A DNA stretch of 42,210 bases from an uncultured Clostridia bacterium (GCA_944390525.1 CALXQH010000005.1:1-42210); one strand, 5' to 3'. Numbered from the stretch's first letter, positions 1-8,436 are shown. Numbers and translations are program-made. The notes: generated from the letters alone by a model not told the origin.

Positions 1-893
1 TCTCCTAAATCTGGAATTCTTTGATTATATTGTAATTTTTCTGCATTGCTTGTTACAAATTCACCTTCTGGATTTTTTAATGACATACTTAAATCTTTTA
101 ATATTTCTGTAGCATTTTGATATCTTAAACTTATTTCTTTTTCCATAGCTTTCATTACAATTTTGTTAACAGCAAAAGGTATAGAAGGATTTAATTTTAT
201 TGGTTCTACAGGTTTTTCTTGCATATGTTTTAAAGCTATAGATACAGGTGTATCTGCATCAAATGGAACTCTACCTGTTAGCATTTCATACATTACAACT
301 CCTAGTGAATAAATATCTGACTTAGCATCTGTATAACCTCCACGAGCATGTTCAGGCGAAAAATAATGTACAGAACCTATAGTAGCCCCAAAAGCAGTAA
401 TTGTTGAGTTTGAAACAGCTTTAGCTATTCCAAAATCTGTTACTTTTGCTATTCCATCTTCTGTAATCATAATATTATGAGGTTTAATATCTCTATGAAT
501 TATATTATTTTTGTGTGCTGTTTCTAATGCTGAAGCTATTTGAATTGCAATATTAGCAGACCATTTCCAAGGCAATACTCCATCTTCATTTATGATTTGC
601 TTTAAAGTTTTTCCTTGAACTAATTCCATTACAATATAGTGTATATTTTCTTCTTCCCCTACATCAAAAATAGATACAATATTAGGATGTGTAAGACTCG
701 CTGCTGATAGTGCTTCTGTATTAAATCTTCTTACAAATTCTTCATCTGTTGTAAATTCTTCTCTAAGTACTTTTATTGCTACATATCTTTTTAGAGTATT
801 GCATCTTGCTTTATATACTGTAGCCATTCCTCCTTCTCCTATTTTTTCTAGTATTTCATATCTATTTCCTATTACTTTACCTACTAAATTCAT
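1..893 (-). CDS. prkC: PASTA-type serine/threonine protein kinase, N-terminal part (cut by left edge)
   Basis: This is a Hanks-type serine/threonine kinase. Reading leftward from ATG at 893, the translation has the glycine loop GEGGMATVY at residues 20-27, the ATP-anchoring lysine in VAIKVL (K41), the catalytic loop HRDIKPHN (D135) and the magnesium-binding DFG (D153). The frame is still open at base 1, so the C-terminal part is missing: the membrane segment and the extracellular PASTA repeats expected of PrkC/StkP relatives are not visible. Such kinases sense muropeptides or lipid II and phosphorylate cell-wall and translation proteins. The gene follows the phosphatase gene by 14 bases in an rlmN-stp-prkC operon, an order common in Clostridia. 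The kinase call is certain; the PASTA type is inferred from context. Confidence 0.93.
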   Translation of the reverse strand, partial: MNLVGKVIGNRYEILEKIGEGGMATVYKARCNTLKRYVAIKVLREEFTTDEEFVRRFNTEALSAASLTHPNIVSIFDVGEEENIHYIVMELVQGKTLKQIINEDGVLPWKWSANIAIQIASALETAHKNNIIHRDIKPHNIMITEDGIAKVTDFGIAKAVSNSTITAFGATIGSVHYFSPEHARGGYTDAKSDIYSLGVVMYEMLTGRVPFDADTPVSIALKHMQEKPVEPIKLNPSIPFAVNKIVMKAMEKEISLRYQNATEILKDLSMSLKNPEGEFVTSNAEKLQYNQRIPDLG

Positions 894-907
894 ATTATTT
901 CTCTCCC

Positions 908-1633
908 CTATAATATTGTTATAACAGTAATATTGTCATAGCCACCTTTTTGGTTAGCTAAATCTACTAATTTTTCTGATGCATTCTTAGCATCTTCTTT
1001 AATTAAATTATAAATTTCTTTTTCTTGTATCATATTAGTTAGTCCATCTGAACACATTAATAAAATGTCTCCCTTTTCAAGGTTTCTTGCTCTAATGTCT
1101 GGTTCAACATATGTTGTACAACCTAAGGCTTTTAAAAGCATATTTTTTTTGGGATGATTTTGCGCCTCTTGTCTAGTAATTTTACCATCTTCTACTAATT
1201 GTTGAACATAACTATGGTCTTTTGTTAGTTTACGTATTACATTTCCTCTAATACGATATATTCTACTGTCTCCAACATGTCCTATATATATCTTATTATT
1301 ATATATGAAACAAATATCTAAAGTAGTACCCATACCTTGTAAATTTTTATTGTTTTTAGATTTTTCATAAACAACAAAATTTGCATATTCCATAGCTTCC
1401 TTTATAAGATTTAAAATATTTTCTTTTACAGGTTCTATTTTGGTAAAATTATTATATATATATTCTTTTGCAGATTCTGTTGCTAATTTGCTTGCTACTT
1501 CTCCTCCATTATATCCGCCCATTCCATCTGCTAAAATATGTATTTGTAATTTATCTTCTGGAGAAGGAATATAATAATAGTCTTGATTCATTTCTCGTGC
1601 TTTGCCAACATCAGTTTTAGCAAAACTTTTCAT
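908..1633 (-). CDS. stp: PP2C-family serine/threonine phosphatase, partner of PrkC
   Basis: This 241-residue protein is a PPM/PP2C phosphatase of the Stp1/PrpC type, which removes phosphate from targets of the adjacent kinase. It begins with the family's start KTDVGKAREMNQD and carries the metal-binding motifs DGMGGYNGGE (near residue 36), GDSRIYR (near 120) and SDGLTN (near 195), plus a C-terminal DNITVI whose Asp is the last metal ligand. It has no membrane segment, so it should be cytosolic. The start is ATG at 1633 with GGAGG seven bases upstream. It sits 16 bases after rlmN and 14 bases before prkC, so it is probably co-transcribed with both from the promoter at 2702-2730. The length is normal for the family. 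Confidence 0.95.
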   Translation of the reverse strand: MKSFAKTDVGKAREMNQDYYYIPSPEDKLQIHILADGMGGYNGGEVASKLATESAKEYIYNNFTKIEPVKENILNLIKEAMEYANFVVYEKSKNNKNLQGMGTTLDICFIYNNKIYIGHVGDSRIYRIRGNVIRKLTKDHSYVQQLVEDGKITRQEAQNHPKKNMLLKALGCTTYVEPDIRARNLEKGDILLMCSDGLTNMIQEKEIYNLIKEDAKNASEKLVDLANQKGGYDNITVITIL

Positions 1634-1649
1634 ATATTTTCCTCCTATT

Positions 1650-2669
1650 TTAAATATTTTTTCTTCTTAATTGTCCGCAGGCTGCGTCAATGTCACTTCC
1701 AAGTTCTCTTCTAATAGTAGCTACTATTCCGTGGTCATTTAAATAATCTCTAAATCTAATAATGTTTTCATTACTGCTTTTAGTAAATTTTCCATTTTCT
1801 ATTTTATTTATTGGTATTAAATTTACATGACAAAGCATACCATTTAATAAGCTTACTAAAGCTTTTGCATCTTCTATATTATCATTATTGTCTTTTGCTA
1901 AAGCATATTCAAATGAAATTCTTTTATTTGTTTTTACTATATATTCTTTGCACGCTCTTATTAATTCTTCTATTGGATATAATTTATTTACTGGCATCAT
2001 TTTGCTTCTTTTTTCATTATTTGTAGCGTGTAAAGAAATTGATAAAGTACACTGTAGTTCTTCTTTTGCAAAATCATAAATTTTAGGAACTATTCCAGAA
2101 GTAGATATGCTAATATGTCTTGCTCCTATATTTAATCCTTTTTGATTATTTATAATTTTAATTGCGTGCATTACATTATCATAATTGTCAAAGGGTTCTC
2201 CTATTCCCATAAATACTATGTTTGAAATATGTTCTCCTATGTCTTGTTCTACTGCTAATATCTGTTCTACTATTTCTCCTGCTGTTAAACTACGCACAAA
2301 AGCAATACCTGTTGATGCACAAAATTTACAGCCCATTTTACATCCAATTTGTGAAGAAACGCATATTGTTTTTCCATGGTGATACTGCATTAATACTGTT
2401 TCTATAGCATTTCCGTCTAATGTATCAAATAAATACTTTTTAGTACCATCTACAGCTTCTTGTTTTTTTATAATTTTAAAATTACACATTGTATAATTTT
2501 TTTTTAATTTTTCTCTTAAGTCTAAAGACAAATTAGTCATTTCATCAAAACTTTTTACTTTTTCTATATAAAGCCATTTAAATATTTGTTCAGCTCTATA
2601 TGCTTTCTCTCCCATGGAAACAAGTTCTTGTTTTAATTCTTCTAAATTGTATCCTTTTATATTTTTCAT
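1650..2669 (-). CDS. rlmN: Dual-specificity 23S rRNA A2503 / tRNA A37 C2-methyltransferase RlmN
   Basis: This is a radical-SAM methyltransferase that methylates C2 of A2503 in 23S rRNA and A37 in some tRNAs. The 339-residue protein carries the iron-sulfur cluster motif CKMGCKFC (C110, C114, C117), the SAM-binding GIGEPFDN, and the second catalytic Cys near the C-terminus in AACGQL (C331). Both cysteines used in the methyl-transfer mechanism are therefore present. Length and motif order fit RlmN rather than Cfr, although that split cannot be proven by eye. The start is ATG at 2669 with AAGGA seven bases upstream. It is the first gene of the operon with stp and prkC. Confidence 0.95.
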   Translation of the reverse strand: MKNIKGYNLEELKQELVSMGEKAYRAEQIFKWLYIEKVKSFDEMTNLSLDLREKLKKNYTMCNFKIIKKQEAVDGTKKYLFDTLDGNAIETVLMQYHHGKTICVSSQIGCKMGCKFCASTGIAFVRSLTAGEIVEQILAVEQDIGEHISNIVFMGIGEPFDNYDNVMHAIKIINNQKGLNIGARHISISTSGIVPKIYDFAKEELQCTLSISLHATNNEKRSKMMPVNKLYPIEELIRACKEYIVKTNKRISFEYALAKDNNDNIEDAKALVSLLNGMLCHVNLIPINKIENGKFTKSSNENIIRFRDYLNDHGIVATIRRELGSDIDAACGQLRRKNI

Positions 2670-2701
2670 TAACTATTCCTTTTTATCTTTGCTTTTAATT
2701 A

Positions 2702-2730
2702 TTTATATCATAATATGCTAATTTTTTCAA
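2702..2730 (-). promoter_or_regulatory. Sigma-A promoter of rlmN-stp-prkC
   Basis: Read leftward, there is TTGAAA (2730-2725), a 17-base spacer and TATAAA (2707-2702), preceded by TGA so that it forms an extended -10. It lies 33 bases upstream of the rlmN start and just after gatD, so rlmN need not depend on readthrough from murT-gatD. No convincing terminator was seen between gatD and this promoter. Confidence 0.7.
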
Positions 2731-2753
2731 TATTTTTGAAATACTATTATTTA

Positions 2754-3458
2754 TTAATTACTAATAGTTTTAAATTTTTTTAGTCTAACATTATATGCTT
2801 CTAAAACAGCATGTTCAAATGCAAGTTTTGGTTCTTTTATTCCCATAACTTTTAATAACTTTAAAGTAAAATATGGATTTAAAATTAAAAATGGACCTAT
2901 TAAATATGTTGCAAAGAAATTGTTTTGGTGAATTCCTTCTAAAGTTGAATTTTCATTAATTCCTATTCCCATATTTACTTTAAATAAATAATTTTGTTCA
3001 TTGTTTCCATATAACATAGTAAATTGGCTTTTAAAACCAAGTATTTCTATATCTTCATATTCTCCTAAATAGAAACTATTGTGTCTATGTAACATATCTC
3101 TTTTTGCATATATGTCAAAAATATTAAGACCTTCTATTTTACTCTTATCTTCATTTTCAATATATTTGCCCAATACTTCCACACTATTTCCTGTAAATAA
3201 ACACACTTGTCCATGTTCTATTTTTTGCTTAATATTTTCTGTATAAGGTTTTAATTGTTTAATTACTATTTCTTGCGATCTTTCTGATAGTGTTCCCATA
3301 TATACAAGAGCAATATCTTCTTCATTTATAAATTTAGGTTGTTCATTTATTGATGTTTCTATAATTTGCGAATCTGGTAAACATTTTTGTAAATACTTTA
3401 TATTTCCAATATCTCCATTTAAATTACAAAGTTCTGGATATAAAACTTCTATTTTCAT
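2754..3458 (-). CDS. gatD: GatD-like class I glutamine amidotransferase subunit, catalytic residues replaced
   Basis: GatD normally releases ammonia from glutamine and passes it to MurT, which amidates the D-Glu of lipid II. This 234-residue protein follows the GatD fold: NLNGDIGN near residue 12 matches the family's NLYSDIGN, and the C-terminal TYLIGP (184-189) followed by NP matches TYLHGP. The catalytic machinery is missing. The family nucleophile elbow xCGGYQxLG reads FTGNSVEVLG here (88-97), with Gly or Thr in the Cys position; the His of TYLHGP is Ile187; and the GFENHGG loop reads GFKSQF (141-146). The nearest Cys (C86) is four residues too early. The start overlaps the murT stop as ATGA, so the two are translationally coupled. 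A glutaminase-dead scaffold or altered amidotransferase is inferred. Confidence 0.8.
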   Translation of the reverse strand: MKIEVLYPELCNLNGDIGNIKYLQKCLPDSQIIETSINEQPKFINEEDIALVYMGTLSERSQEIVIKQLKPYTENIKQKIEHGQVCLFTGNSVEVLGKYIENEDKSKIEGLNIFDIYAKRDMLHRHNSFYLGEYEDIEILGFKSQFTMLYGNNEQNYLFKVNMGIGINENSTLEGIHQNNFFATYLIGPFLILNPYFTLKLLKVMGIKEPKLAFEHAVLEAYNVRLKKFKTISN

Positions 3459-4849
3459 ATTTTCCTCATTTCTTCTTTATTATTAATTAATTCTTTAACT
3501 TTAAGTTTTATTTGTTTTGTTTCTTCTATTGAATATAAATCATGTAAAATAAATATTTTTTCTATATCTTCTAATTTTAATTGGCTTGTTGCCTCAATTA
3601 TATCTTTTTTATATACTATTTTTTCAGGGCTAATATTTGCCATTAACAAACGTATATAGGAGTCTAAATAACGTGGTCCTGCAACAATAATTTGTTTTAT
3701 GCTTTCATTATTTAAAAATTCATAATCTGCATCATACTGCCAGGCTGTATCCTCAGACCCTTTAGCTTCTTCATGTAAATCATCTAAAATAAGAATTACA
3801 GCTTTCTTTCCTGTTTGTGTTCTTATATAATCAAATGCTCTTGAGCAAGCTATTGGATTCATTCCTTTTGCTAAATGGGTTATTATTTCATATTCATTAT
3901 ATTTTTCCTGACTAAATCTTGTTTCTACAATTTTTAAGCCTTTAAATGAATCATTTATTTTTTCTTGTGAGAATCCTAATTTCTTTAATACAATAATTAC
4001 AGCTAACATATTGTATATATTTATAATACTGTCATTTATTAAATCATATTCTTCTTCTGCATTTTTTGTTTTTATAGTCATTTTTTTATTTTTTATATCT
4101 AATTTTGTTACTATATAATCTGCTTTTGGTGTTTTAAATCCACATTTTGGACAATATGCTTTTCCAATATGATGATATCTTACATATTCATATTCTAACT
4201 TGGTATAGCACTTAGGACATATTCTTATATCTCTTGTAATATTTTCACATTTTTCTAAATCTGTTGGTAATCTATCTATGCTAAAATATATTTTTGAATT
4301 GTCATTTGCAATATTACTGCAAATAATATCATCTGCATTTTCTATCATTATGGTTTCTTTTGGTATATATTTATTTAATATATCTGCCATAAATTCAGTA
4401 TGTGCATTTCTCATTAAAGAATCTCTAAATAAATTTGTACAAACTAAATATGTTGGTGTAATATAAGGATATATTTTATTTGCACTTCTTTCATCTATTT
4501 CTAAAACCGCTAACTGTTTTTTGGCTTTTCCCGTAAAAGTTGAACCCTGAATAAGCGTAGTGGCTATTCCACCATCTATATTTGACCCATATTTATTATT
4601 TATAAAATCAAATTTATTTTTACTTAATATATCATTTATCATATTACATACTGTAGTTTTTCCATTTGTTCCTGTTACACCAATGATAGTTTTGGGTTTT
4701 TCTAACATTCCTAAAAAATTTGGACATAATTGTAAAGCTATTTTCCCAGGAAAATATGTTGCATTTCTTCTTAATATTTTTAATGCAAAAGATGAAACCT
4801 TTGCTATCCAAAGTGTTATATAAAATTTAAATGTTTTTTTATTGCTCAT
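3455..4849 (-). CDS. murT: MurT-like Mur ligase: lipid II D-Glu amidotransferase ATPase subunit
   Basis: MurT is the Mur-ligase-like ATPase that activates the D-Glu carboxylate of lipid II for amidation. The 464-residue product has the Walker A GVTGTNGKTT (57-66), a four-Cys zinc ribbon inserted in the ligase core (C211, C214, C233, C236) that is typical of MurT, and a C-terminal DUF1727-like domain with DTAWQYDADYE (367-377), equivalent to the family's DxSWIWDxDFE. The usual KNPAG motif is altered to AKGMNPIA. The longest open frame starts 57 bases earlier at 4906, but that point lies inside the -35 box. ATG at 4849 has GGAGAGG five bases upstream and the family N-terminus, so it is preferred. 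It is coupled to gatD by a 4-base overlap. Confidence 0.9.
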   Translation of the reverse strand: MSNKKTFKFYITLWIAKVSSFALKILRRNATYFPGKIALQLCPNFLGMLEKPKTIIGVTGTNGKTTVCNMINDILSKNKFDFINNKYGSNIDGGIATTLIQGSTFTGKAKKQLAVLEIDERSANKIYPYITPTYLVCTNLFRDSLMRNAHTEFMADILNKYIPKETIMIENADDIICSNIANDNSKIYFSIDRLPTDLEKCENITRDIRICPKCYTKLEYEYVRYHHIGKAYCPKCGFKTPKADYIVTKLDIKNKKMTIKTKNAEEEYDLINDSIINIYNMLAVIIVLKKLGFSQEKINDSFKGLKIVETRFSQEKYNEYEIITHLAKGMNPIACSRAFDYIRTQTGKKAVILILDDLHEEAKGSEDTAWQYDADYEFLNNESIKQIIVAGPRYLDSYIRLLMANISPEKIVYKKDIIEATSQLKLEDIEKIFILHDLYSIEETKQIKLKVKELINNKEEMRKI

Positions 4850-4877
4850 AAATACCTCTCCTATTTTTTCTTTTATT

Positions 4878-4906
4878 ATTGTATATGTATTTTTTTTATT
4901 TATCAA
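4878..4906 (-). promoter_or_regulatory. Sigma-A promoter of murT-gatD
   Basis: Read leftward, TTGATA (4906-4901) and TACAAT (4883-4878) are separated by 17 bases. The -10 lies about 29 bases before the ATG at 4849. This placement supports the shorter murT start, because the longer frame would begin upstream of the transcription start. Confidence 0.65.
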
Positions 4907-4930
4907 GTATTTTGTGTTATTTTTCTAACT

Positions 4931-4968
4931 AAAAAATAATATACCACAAATTGTAGTATATTATTTTT
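4931..4968 (-). terminator. Intrinsic terminator of the 82-residue gene
   Basis: A 12-base-pair A/T-rich stem has arms at 4933-4944 and 4956-4967 around an 11-base loop. It is followed on the minus strand by a T run. It begins a few bases after the stop codon at 4972 and separates this gene from murT. Confidence 0.7.
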
Positions 4969-4971
4969 ATC

Positions 4972-5220
4972 TTAATAAAATTTTGTCTTTTCTTTTAAAG
5001 ATTTTTCAATGTTTGAAATTCTTCTTTCAAATACTTGGTTTGTCATATCTGCAATTTCACTAAACTCTTTTAGTTTTTGAAGTTTGTGCATTGTTACATT
5101 ATGGTGTTTGTCTAATTTTTTTGCTATATTACTTTGTTCAATTTTTAGTTCAATTAATAGTTCTTGTATTTGTGTAATTAGTGATTTTAAAGTTTCTTGG
5201 TTTTCTACCTTTTTAGGCAT
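4972..5220 (-). CDS. Small predicted coiled-coil protein of unknown function
   Basis: This 82-residue protein is not recognised. It is rich in Lys, Glu, Leu and Ile, with spaced hydrophobic residues suggesting one or two long amphipathic helices or a coiled coil across roughly residues 6-75. It has no Cys, no signal peptide and no membrane segment, so it should be a cytosolic, possibly oligomeric protein. The start is ATG at 5220, preceded by AGAGGTG. It has a near-perfect promoter (5258-5286) and a terminator (4931-4968) of its own, so it is expressed as a single gene between mnmA and murT. That full set of signals makes a spurious frame unlikely. Confidence 0.8.
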   Translation of the reverse strand: MPKKVENQETLKSLITQIQELLIELKIEQSNIAKKLDKHHNVTMHKLQKLKEFSEIADMTNQVFERRISNIEKSLKEKTKFY

Positions 5221-5257
5221 TTTATCACCTCTTTCACAATTTTACTTTACGCTATTT

Positions 5258-5286
5258 ATTATACTATATATTTACACTTAAGTCAA
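5258..5286 (-). promoter_or_regulatory. Sigma-A promoter of the 82-residue gene
   Basis: Read leftward, TTGACT (5286-5281), a 17-base spacer and TATAAT (5263-5258). Five of six -35 bases and all -10 bases match the consensus, so the gene is probably well expressed. It lies between the mnmA stop (5315) and the small gene. Confidence 0.8.
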
Positions 5287-5314
5287 TAATTTTGCGAAAG
5301 TTTGTTCTTATATT

Positions 5315-6376
5315 TTAGTAAATCTTTCCTCCTCCTAGCACAACATCTTCTATATAAAATACAACTGATTGTCCTGGCGTTATCGCTCTCTGAGGTTCTT
5401 TAAATTTTAATTTTGCTATTTTTTCATTTTCTTTATTGTTTATAACTTCTAATACTGCATTTGCAGGTGCTGAACGATAACGTATTTTTGCCATTACTTC
5501 AATAGGCTTGCTTAAATCAATTTTTTCTATTAAAAAATTTAATTCTTTTGCATATAAAGTATATTTATATAATTCTTTTTCAGTTCCTACTATTACTTCA
5601 TTTTTTATACTATCTAACTTTACTACATATAAAGGCTCTTTATATGCTATTCCTAATCCTTTTCTTTGTCCTATAGTATAATGTATTAACCCTTTATGTT
5701 TTCCTAATATTTGTCCATTTTTTAATACTATATTTCCTATTTTTTCATTACTATTTCCATGATTTTGTAAAAATTTTACATAATCATTGTCAGGAATGAA
5801 ACATACTTCTTGACTGTCTTTTTTCTTAGCAACTATTAAATTATTTTCTTCTGCTATTTTTCTAATTTCAGTTTTATCTGTAAAATCTTCTAATGGAAAT
5901 ATAACTTTTTTCAATATCTCTTTTGGAATTTGATATAAAAAATAGCTTTGATCTTTTTTATCTGCTTTAGACTTTGTTAATGTATATTGATTATATTTAT
6001 TGTTCCATTCTATCTTTGCATAATGTCCTGTTGCAATATATTCACAACCTAATTCTTTTGCTTTTTCAAAAAATACTCCAAATTTTAAATATTTATTACA
6101 TTCTATGCAAGGGTTTGGAGTTTGTATATTATTATAACAGGTAACAAAATTATCTATTACGTGCTTTTTAAATTCTTTTTCGCAATGTAAAGTGTAATGT
6201 TGTATTCCTAATTTTTCACACACTCTTTTTGCATCATCAATAGCAGATAAATTACATCCTTCCCATAATACCATTGTTGCACCAATTACTTCATATCCTA
6301 CTTTTTTTAATAGCACTGCTGAAACAGAGCTATCTACTCCTCCGCTCATACCTAATAGTACCTTTTTATTTGCCAT
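5315..6376 (-). CDS. mnmA: tRNA-specific 2-thiouridylase MnmA
   Basis: MnmA installs the 2-thio group on U34 of tRNA-Lys, -Glu and -Gln, taking persulfide sulfur from an IscS-type relay and using ATP. The 353-residue protein has the PP-loop SGGVDSS (11-17), the catalytic Cys in CIECNKYLKF (C93) and the second persulfide Cys in SQEVCF (C192). The central region with GHYAK and the C-terminal beta-barrel ending in PGQSVVFY are as in the family. The start is ATG at 6376 behind AGAAAGGAT. It lies 39 bases after aspS, so the two are probably co-transcribed, and no terminator was seen between them. Confidence 0.95.
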   Translation of the reverse strand: MANKKVLLGMSGGVDSSVSAVLLKKVGYEVIGATMVLWEGCNLSAIDDAKRVCEKLGIQHYTLHCEKEFKKHVIDNFVTCYNNIQTPNPCIECNKYLKFGVFFEKAKELGCEYIATGHYAKIEWNNKYNQYTLTKSKADKKDQSYFLYQIPKEILKKVIFPLEDFTDKTEIRKIAEENNLIVAKKKDSQEVCFIPDNDYVKFLQNHGNSNEKIGNIVLKNGQILGKHKGLIHYTIGQRKGLGIAYKEPLYVVKLDSIKNEVIVGTEKELYKYTLYAKELNFLIEKIDLSKPIEVMAKIRYRSAPANAVLEVINNKENEKIAKLKFKEPQRAITPGQSVVFYIEDVVLGGGKIY

Positions 6377-6415
6377 ATTTTATCCTTTCTTATTTTCTAA
6401 AAGAGGAGTAATAAA

Positions 6416-8161
6416 TTACTCTTCTACAATTTTAATATGTACGTCATCTAATTGTTTTTGATGTACTTTACTTGGAGCTCTCATAAGTAAATCTCTTGCT
6501 TTTTTATTTTTAGGAAATGCTATTACTTCACGAATATTTTTACTATCTGCCACAAGCATTACCATTCTATCTAATCCAGGAGCAGCACCTGCGTGTGGTG
6601 GTGTTCCATATTGAAATGCATTATATAATGCTCCAAACCTATTTTTTACTTCTTCTTCACTATATCCTGCTATTTCAAATGCTTTTACCATTAATTCTGG
6701 ACTATGATTTCTTACAGCACCTGAAGCTACTTCATAGCCGTTACATACTACGTCATATTGATATGCAAGTATTTCAAGTGGATTTTTTGTTGTTAATGCT
6801 TCCATTCCGCCTTGTGGCATAGAAAATGGGTTATGGTTAAAATCAATAGTTCCTTCGTCTGATATTTCATACATTGGAAAATCAACTATATAGCATAAAC
6901 GATACACATTTTTTTCTAATAAGTCTAACCTTTCTCCTAACTCTATACGTATAGCCCCTGCTATTTTTTGGACTACTTTTAATTCATCTGCCATAAAAAA
7001 TACTGCTGAGTTCTTATTCATGCCTATTTTTTCTTCTAATTCTTTTTGTACTTCTTGTGTAATATATTTTGAAATACCTCCTGATAATATTTTTTCATTA
7101 TCTACCTTAATCCAAGCTAATCCTTTTGCTCCTATTTGTGTTGTAGCGAACTCTGTCATACTATCAAAGAATTTTCTTGATTGTTCTGCTCCATTTTCTA
7201 CTACTATTGCTTTTACAGTTTTATTTTTAAATGCTGTAAATTCAACTTTTTTAAATATCTCCGTAACATCTTGTATAATAAGTGGATTTCTTAAGTCTGG
7301 TTTATCACTTCCGTATTTTTCCATTGCTTCTAAATAAGGAATTTTTCTAAAGGGAGCCTCATCTACCTTCCAATTTGTATGTGTTTTAAATACTGTTGTA
7401 AATATTTCTGCTAATACTTTTAATACATCTTCTTGCTCTTCAAAACTTATTTCAAAATCTAGTTGATAAAATTCTCCTGGTGCTCTGTCTGCTCTAGGGT
7501 CTTCATCTCTAAAACAAGGTGCTATTTGATAATATTTGTCAAACCCTGATACCATAAGTAATTGTTTAAATTGTTGAGGTGCTTGTGGAAGTGCGTAAAA
7601 TTCTCCTGGATGTATTCTACTTGGTACTAAATAATCTCTTGCACCTTCTGGAGAAGAATTTGCTAATATTGGTGTTTGAATTTCTGTAAACTCCATTTCA
7701 TCCATTTTTTTGCGTAATGTTTTCATTATTTCACTACGAAGTAAAATTGTTTTATGAAGCTTATCATTTCTTAAGTCTAAAAATCTATATTCTAGTCTTA
7801 AGTCTTCTTTTACTTCTCCTGTTTTTTCAGAATTTACTTCAAAAGGTAATATATTTTTACATTTACCTAAAATTTCTATTTTTTCAGCTTCTATTTCTAT
7901 TTCTCCAGTAGAAATCTTTGTGTTTTTATTGCTTCTTTCTATTACTTTTCCAACAACTTGAATAACACTTTCTGAAACTACATTTTCTAATTCTTTTTTA
8001 TTATTGTCTGATATAACAATTTGAGTAATACCAAATTGATCACGTAAATCTATAAATATCATAGAACCTAGATTTCTTATTTTTTGTACCCAGCCAGCAA
8101 TAGTTACTTTTTCCCCTACATTTTTTATTGTTAGTTCCCCACAATTATGGTCTCTATACAT
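6416..8161 (-). CDS. aspS: Aspartyl-tRNA synthetase
   Basis: This is a class IIb synthetase that charges tRNA-Asp. The 581-residue length fits the bacterial type. It has an N-terminal OB-fold anticodon domain (about 1-110, including AGWVQKIRNLGSMIFIDLRD), class II motif 2 around CFRDEDPRADR, the bacterial GAD-type insertion in the middle, and motif 3 GAAPGLDRMVML near residue 530. Because asnS and gatCAB are also in the window, it may be discriminating (Asp only), with GatCAB serving the Glu to Gln route; that is inference. The start is ATG at 8161 with GAGGAG eight bases upstream. It is transcribed from 8220-8248 and followed by mnmA. Confidence 0.95.
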   Translation of the reverse strand: MYRDHNCGELTIKNVGEKVTIAGWVQKIRNLGSMIFIDLRDQFGITQIVISDNNKKELENVVSESVIQVVGKVIERSNKNTKISTGEIEIEAEKIEILGKCKNILPFEVNSEKTGEVKEDLRLEYRFLDLRNDKLHKTILLRSEIMKTLRKKMDEMEFTEIQTPILANSSPEGARDYLVPSRIHPGEFYALPQAPQQFKQLLMVSGFDKYYQIAPCFRDEDPRADRAPGEFYQLDFEISFEEQEDVLKVLAEIFTTVFKTHTNWKVDEAPFRKIPYLEAMEKYGSDKPDLRNPLIIQDVTEIFKKVEFTAFKNKTVKAIVVENGAEQSRKFFDSMTEFATTQIGAKGLAWIKVDNEKILSGGISKYITQEVQKELEEKIGMNKNSAVFFMADELKVVQKIAGAIRIELGERLDLLEKNVYRLCYIVDFPMYEISDEGTIDFNHNPFSMPQGGMEALTTKNPLEILAYQYDVVCNGYEVASGAVRNHSPELMVKAFEIAGYSEEEVKNRFGALYNAFQYGTPPHAGAAPGLDRMVMLVADSKNIREVIAFPKNKKARDLLMRAPSKVHQKQLDDVHIKIVEE

Positions 8162-8219
8162 TTTTACATCTCCTCTATTTTTTACTTATTAAAGTTAAAC
8201 TTTATTTTATACGTTAAAT

Positions 8220-8248
8220 ATTATACACTATTTTAATACCTATTACAA
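8220..8248 (-). promoter_or_regulatory. Sigma-A promoter of aspS-mnmA
   Basis: Read leftward, TTGTAA (8248-8243), a 17-base spacer ending in TG, and TATAAT (8225-8220). The leader is about 50 bases and carries a short AAAGTTTAACTTT-type palindrome, but no T-box signature was recognised in it. Confidence 0.65.
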
Positions 8249-8357
8249 TAAGATGTTTTTAAATTTAATATGTTAATTTCAAACTTATTTATTTAGATGT
8301 CTATGCGGTCTTCTTGATTTATTTTTTTAATGATTTGGCTGCATCATATAAATAAAC
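8249..8357. other. Non-coding gap between divergent aspS and 98-residue gene promoters
   Basis: Between the aspS promoter and the promoter of the rightward orphan gene there is A/T-rich sequence with one slightly richer patch near 8296-8345. No open frame with an SD, no convincing hairpin and no repeat was found here. The whole gene-free stretch from 8162 to 8459 otherwise holds only the two promoters and the structured leader listed separately. Confidence 0.5.
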
Positions 8358-8386
8358 TTTACTTTTTATTAAAAATGTAGTATAAT
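8358..8386 (+). promoter_or_regulatory. Sigma-A promoter of the 98-residue orphan gene
   Basis: TTTACT (8358-8363), a 17-base spacer and TATAAT (8381-8386). It predicts a transcription start near 8393, just before the inverted repeat at 8396-8436. Confidence 0.65.
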
Positions 8387-8395
8387 ATATATTAC

Positions 8396-8436
8396 GATGT
8401 TTTAATATAGCTATGTTGTAACATGGCTCAAACATC
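8396..8436 (+). promoter_or_regulatory. Nested inverted repeats in the leader of the orphan gene
   Basis: GATGTTT (8396-8402) can pair with AAACATC (8430-8436). Inside it, ATGT (8413-8416) can pair with ACAT (8421-8424). The structure begins almost at the predicted transcription start and ends 11 bases before the SD GGAGGT. It could be a 5' stabilising structure, an operator or a small regulatory fold; nothing in the sequence identifies a ligand. Confidence 0.4.

Noticed and set aside
3455-4906. Longer murT frame starting at 4906
   Set aside because: Its start lies in the -35 box of a good promoter and has no SD; ATG at 4849 has GGAGAGG and the family N-terminus.
6517-7337. Rightward hydrophobic frames opposite aspS
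   Set aside because: They are antisense shadows of a long conserved gene; their Leu/Phe richness comes from A/T-rich codons read backwards.
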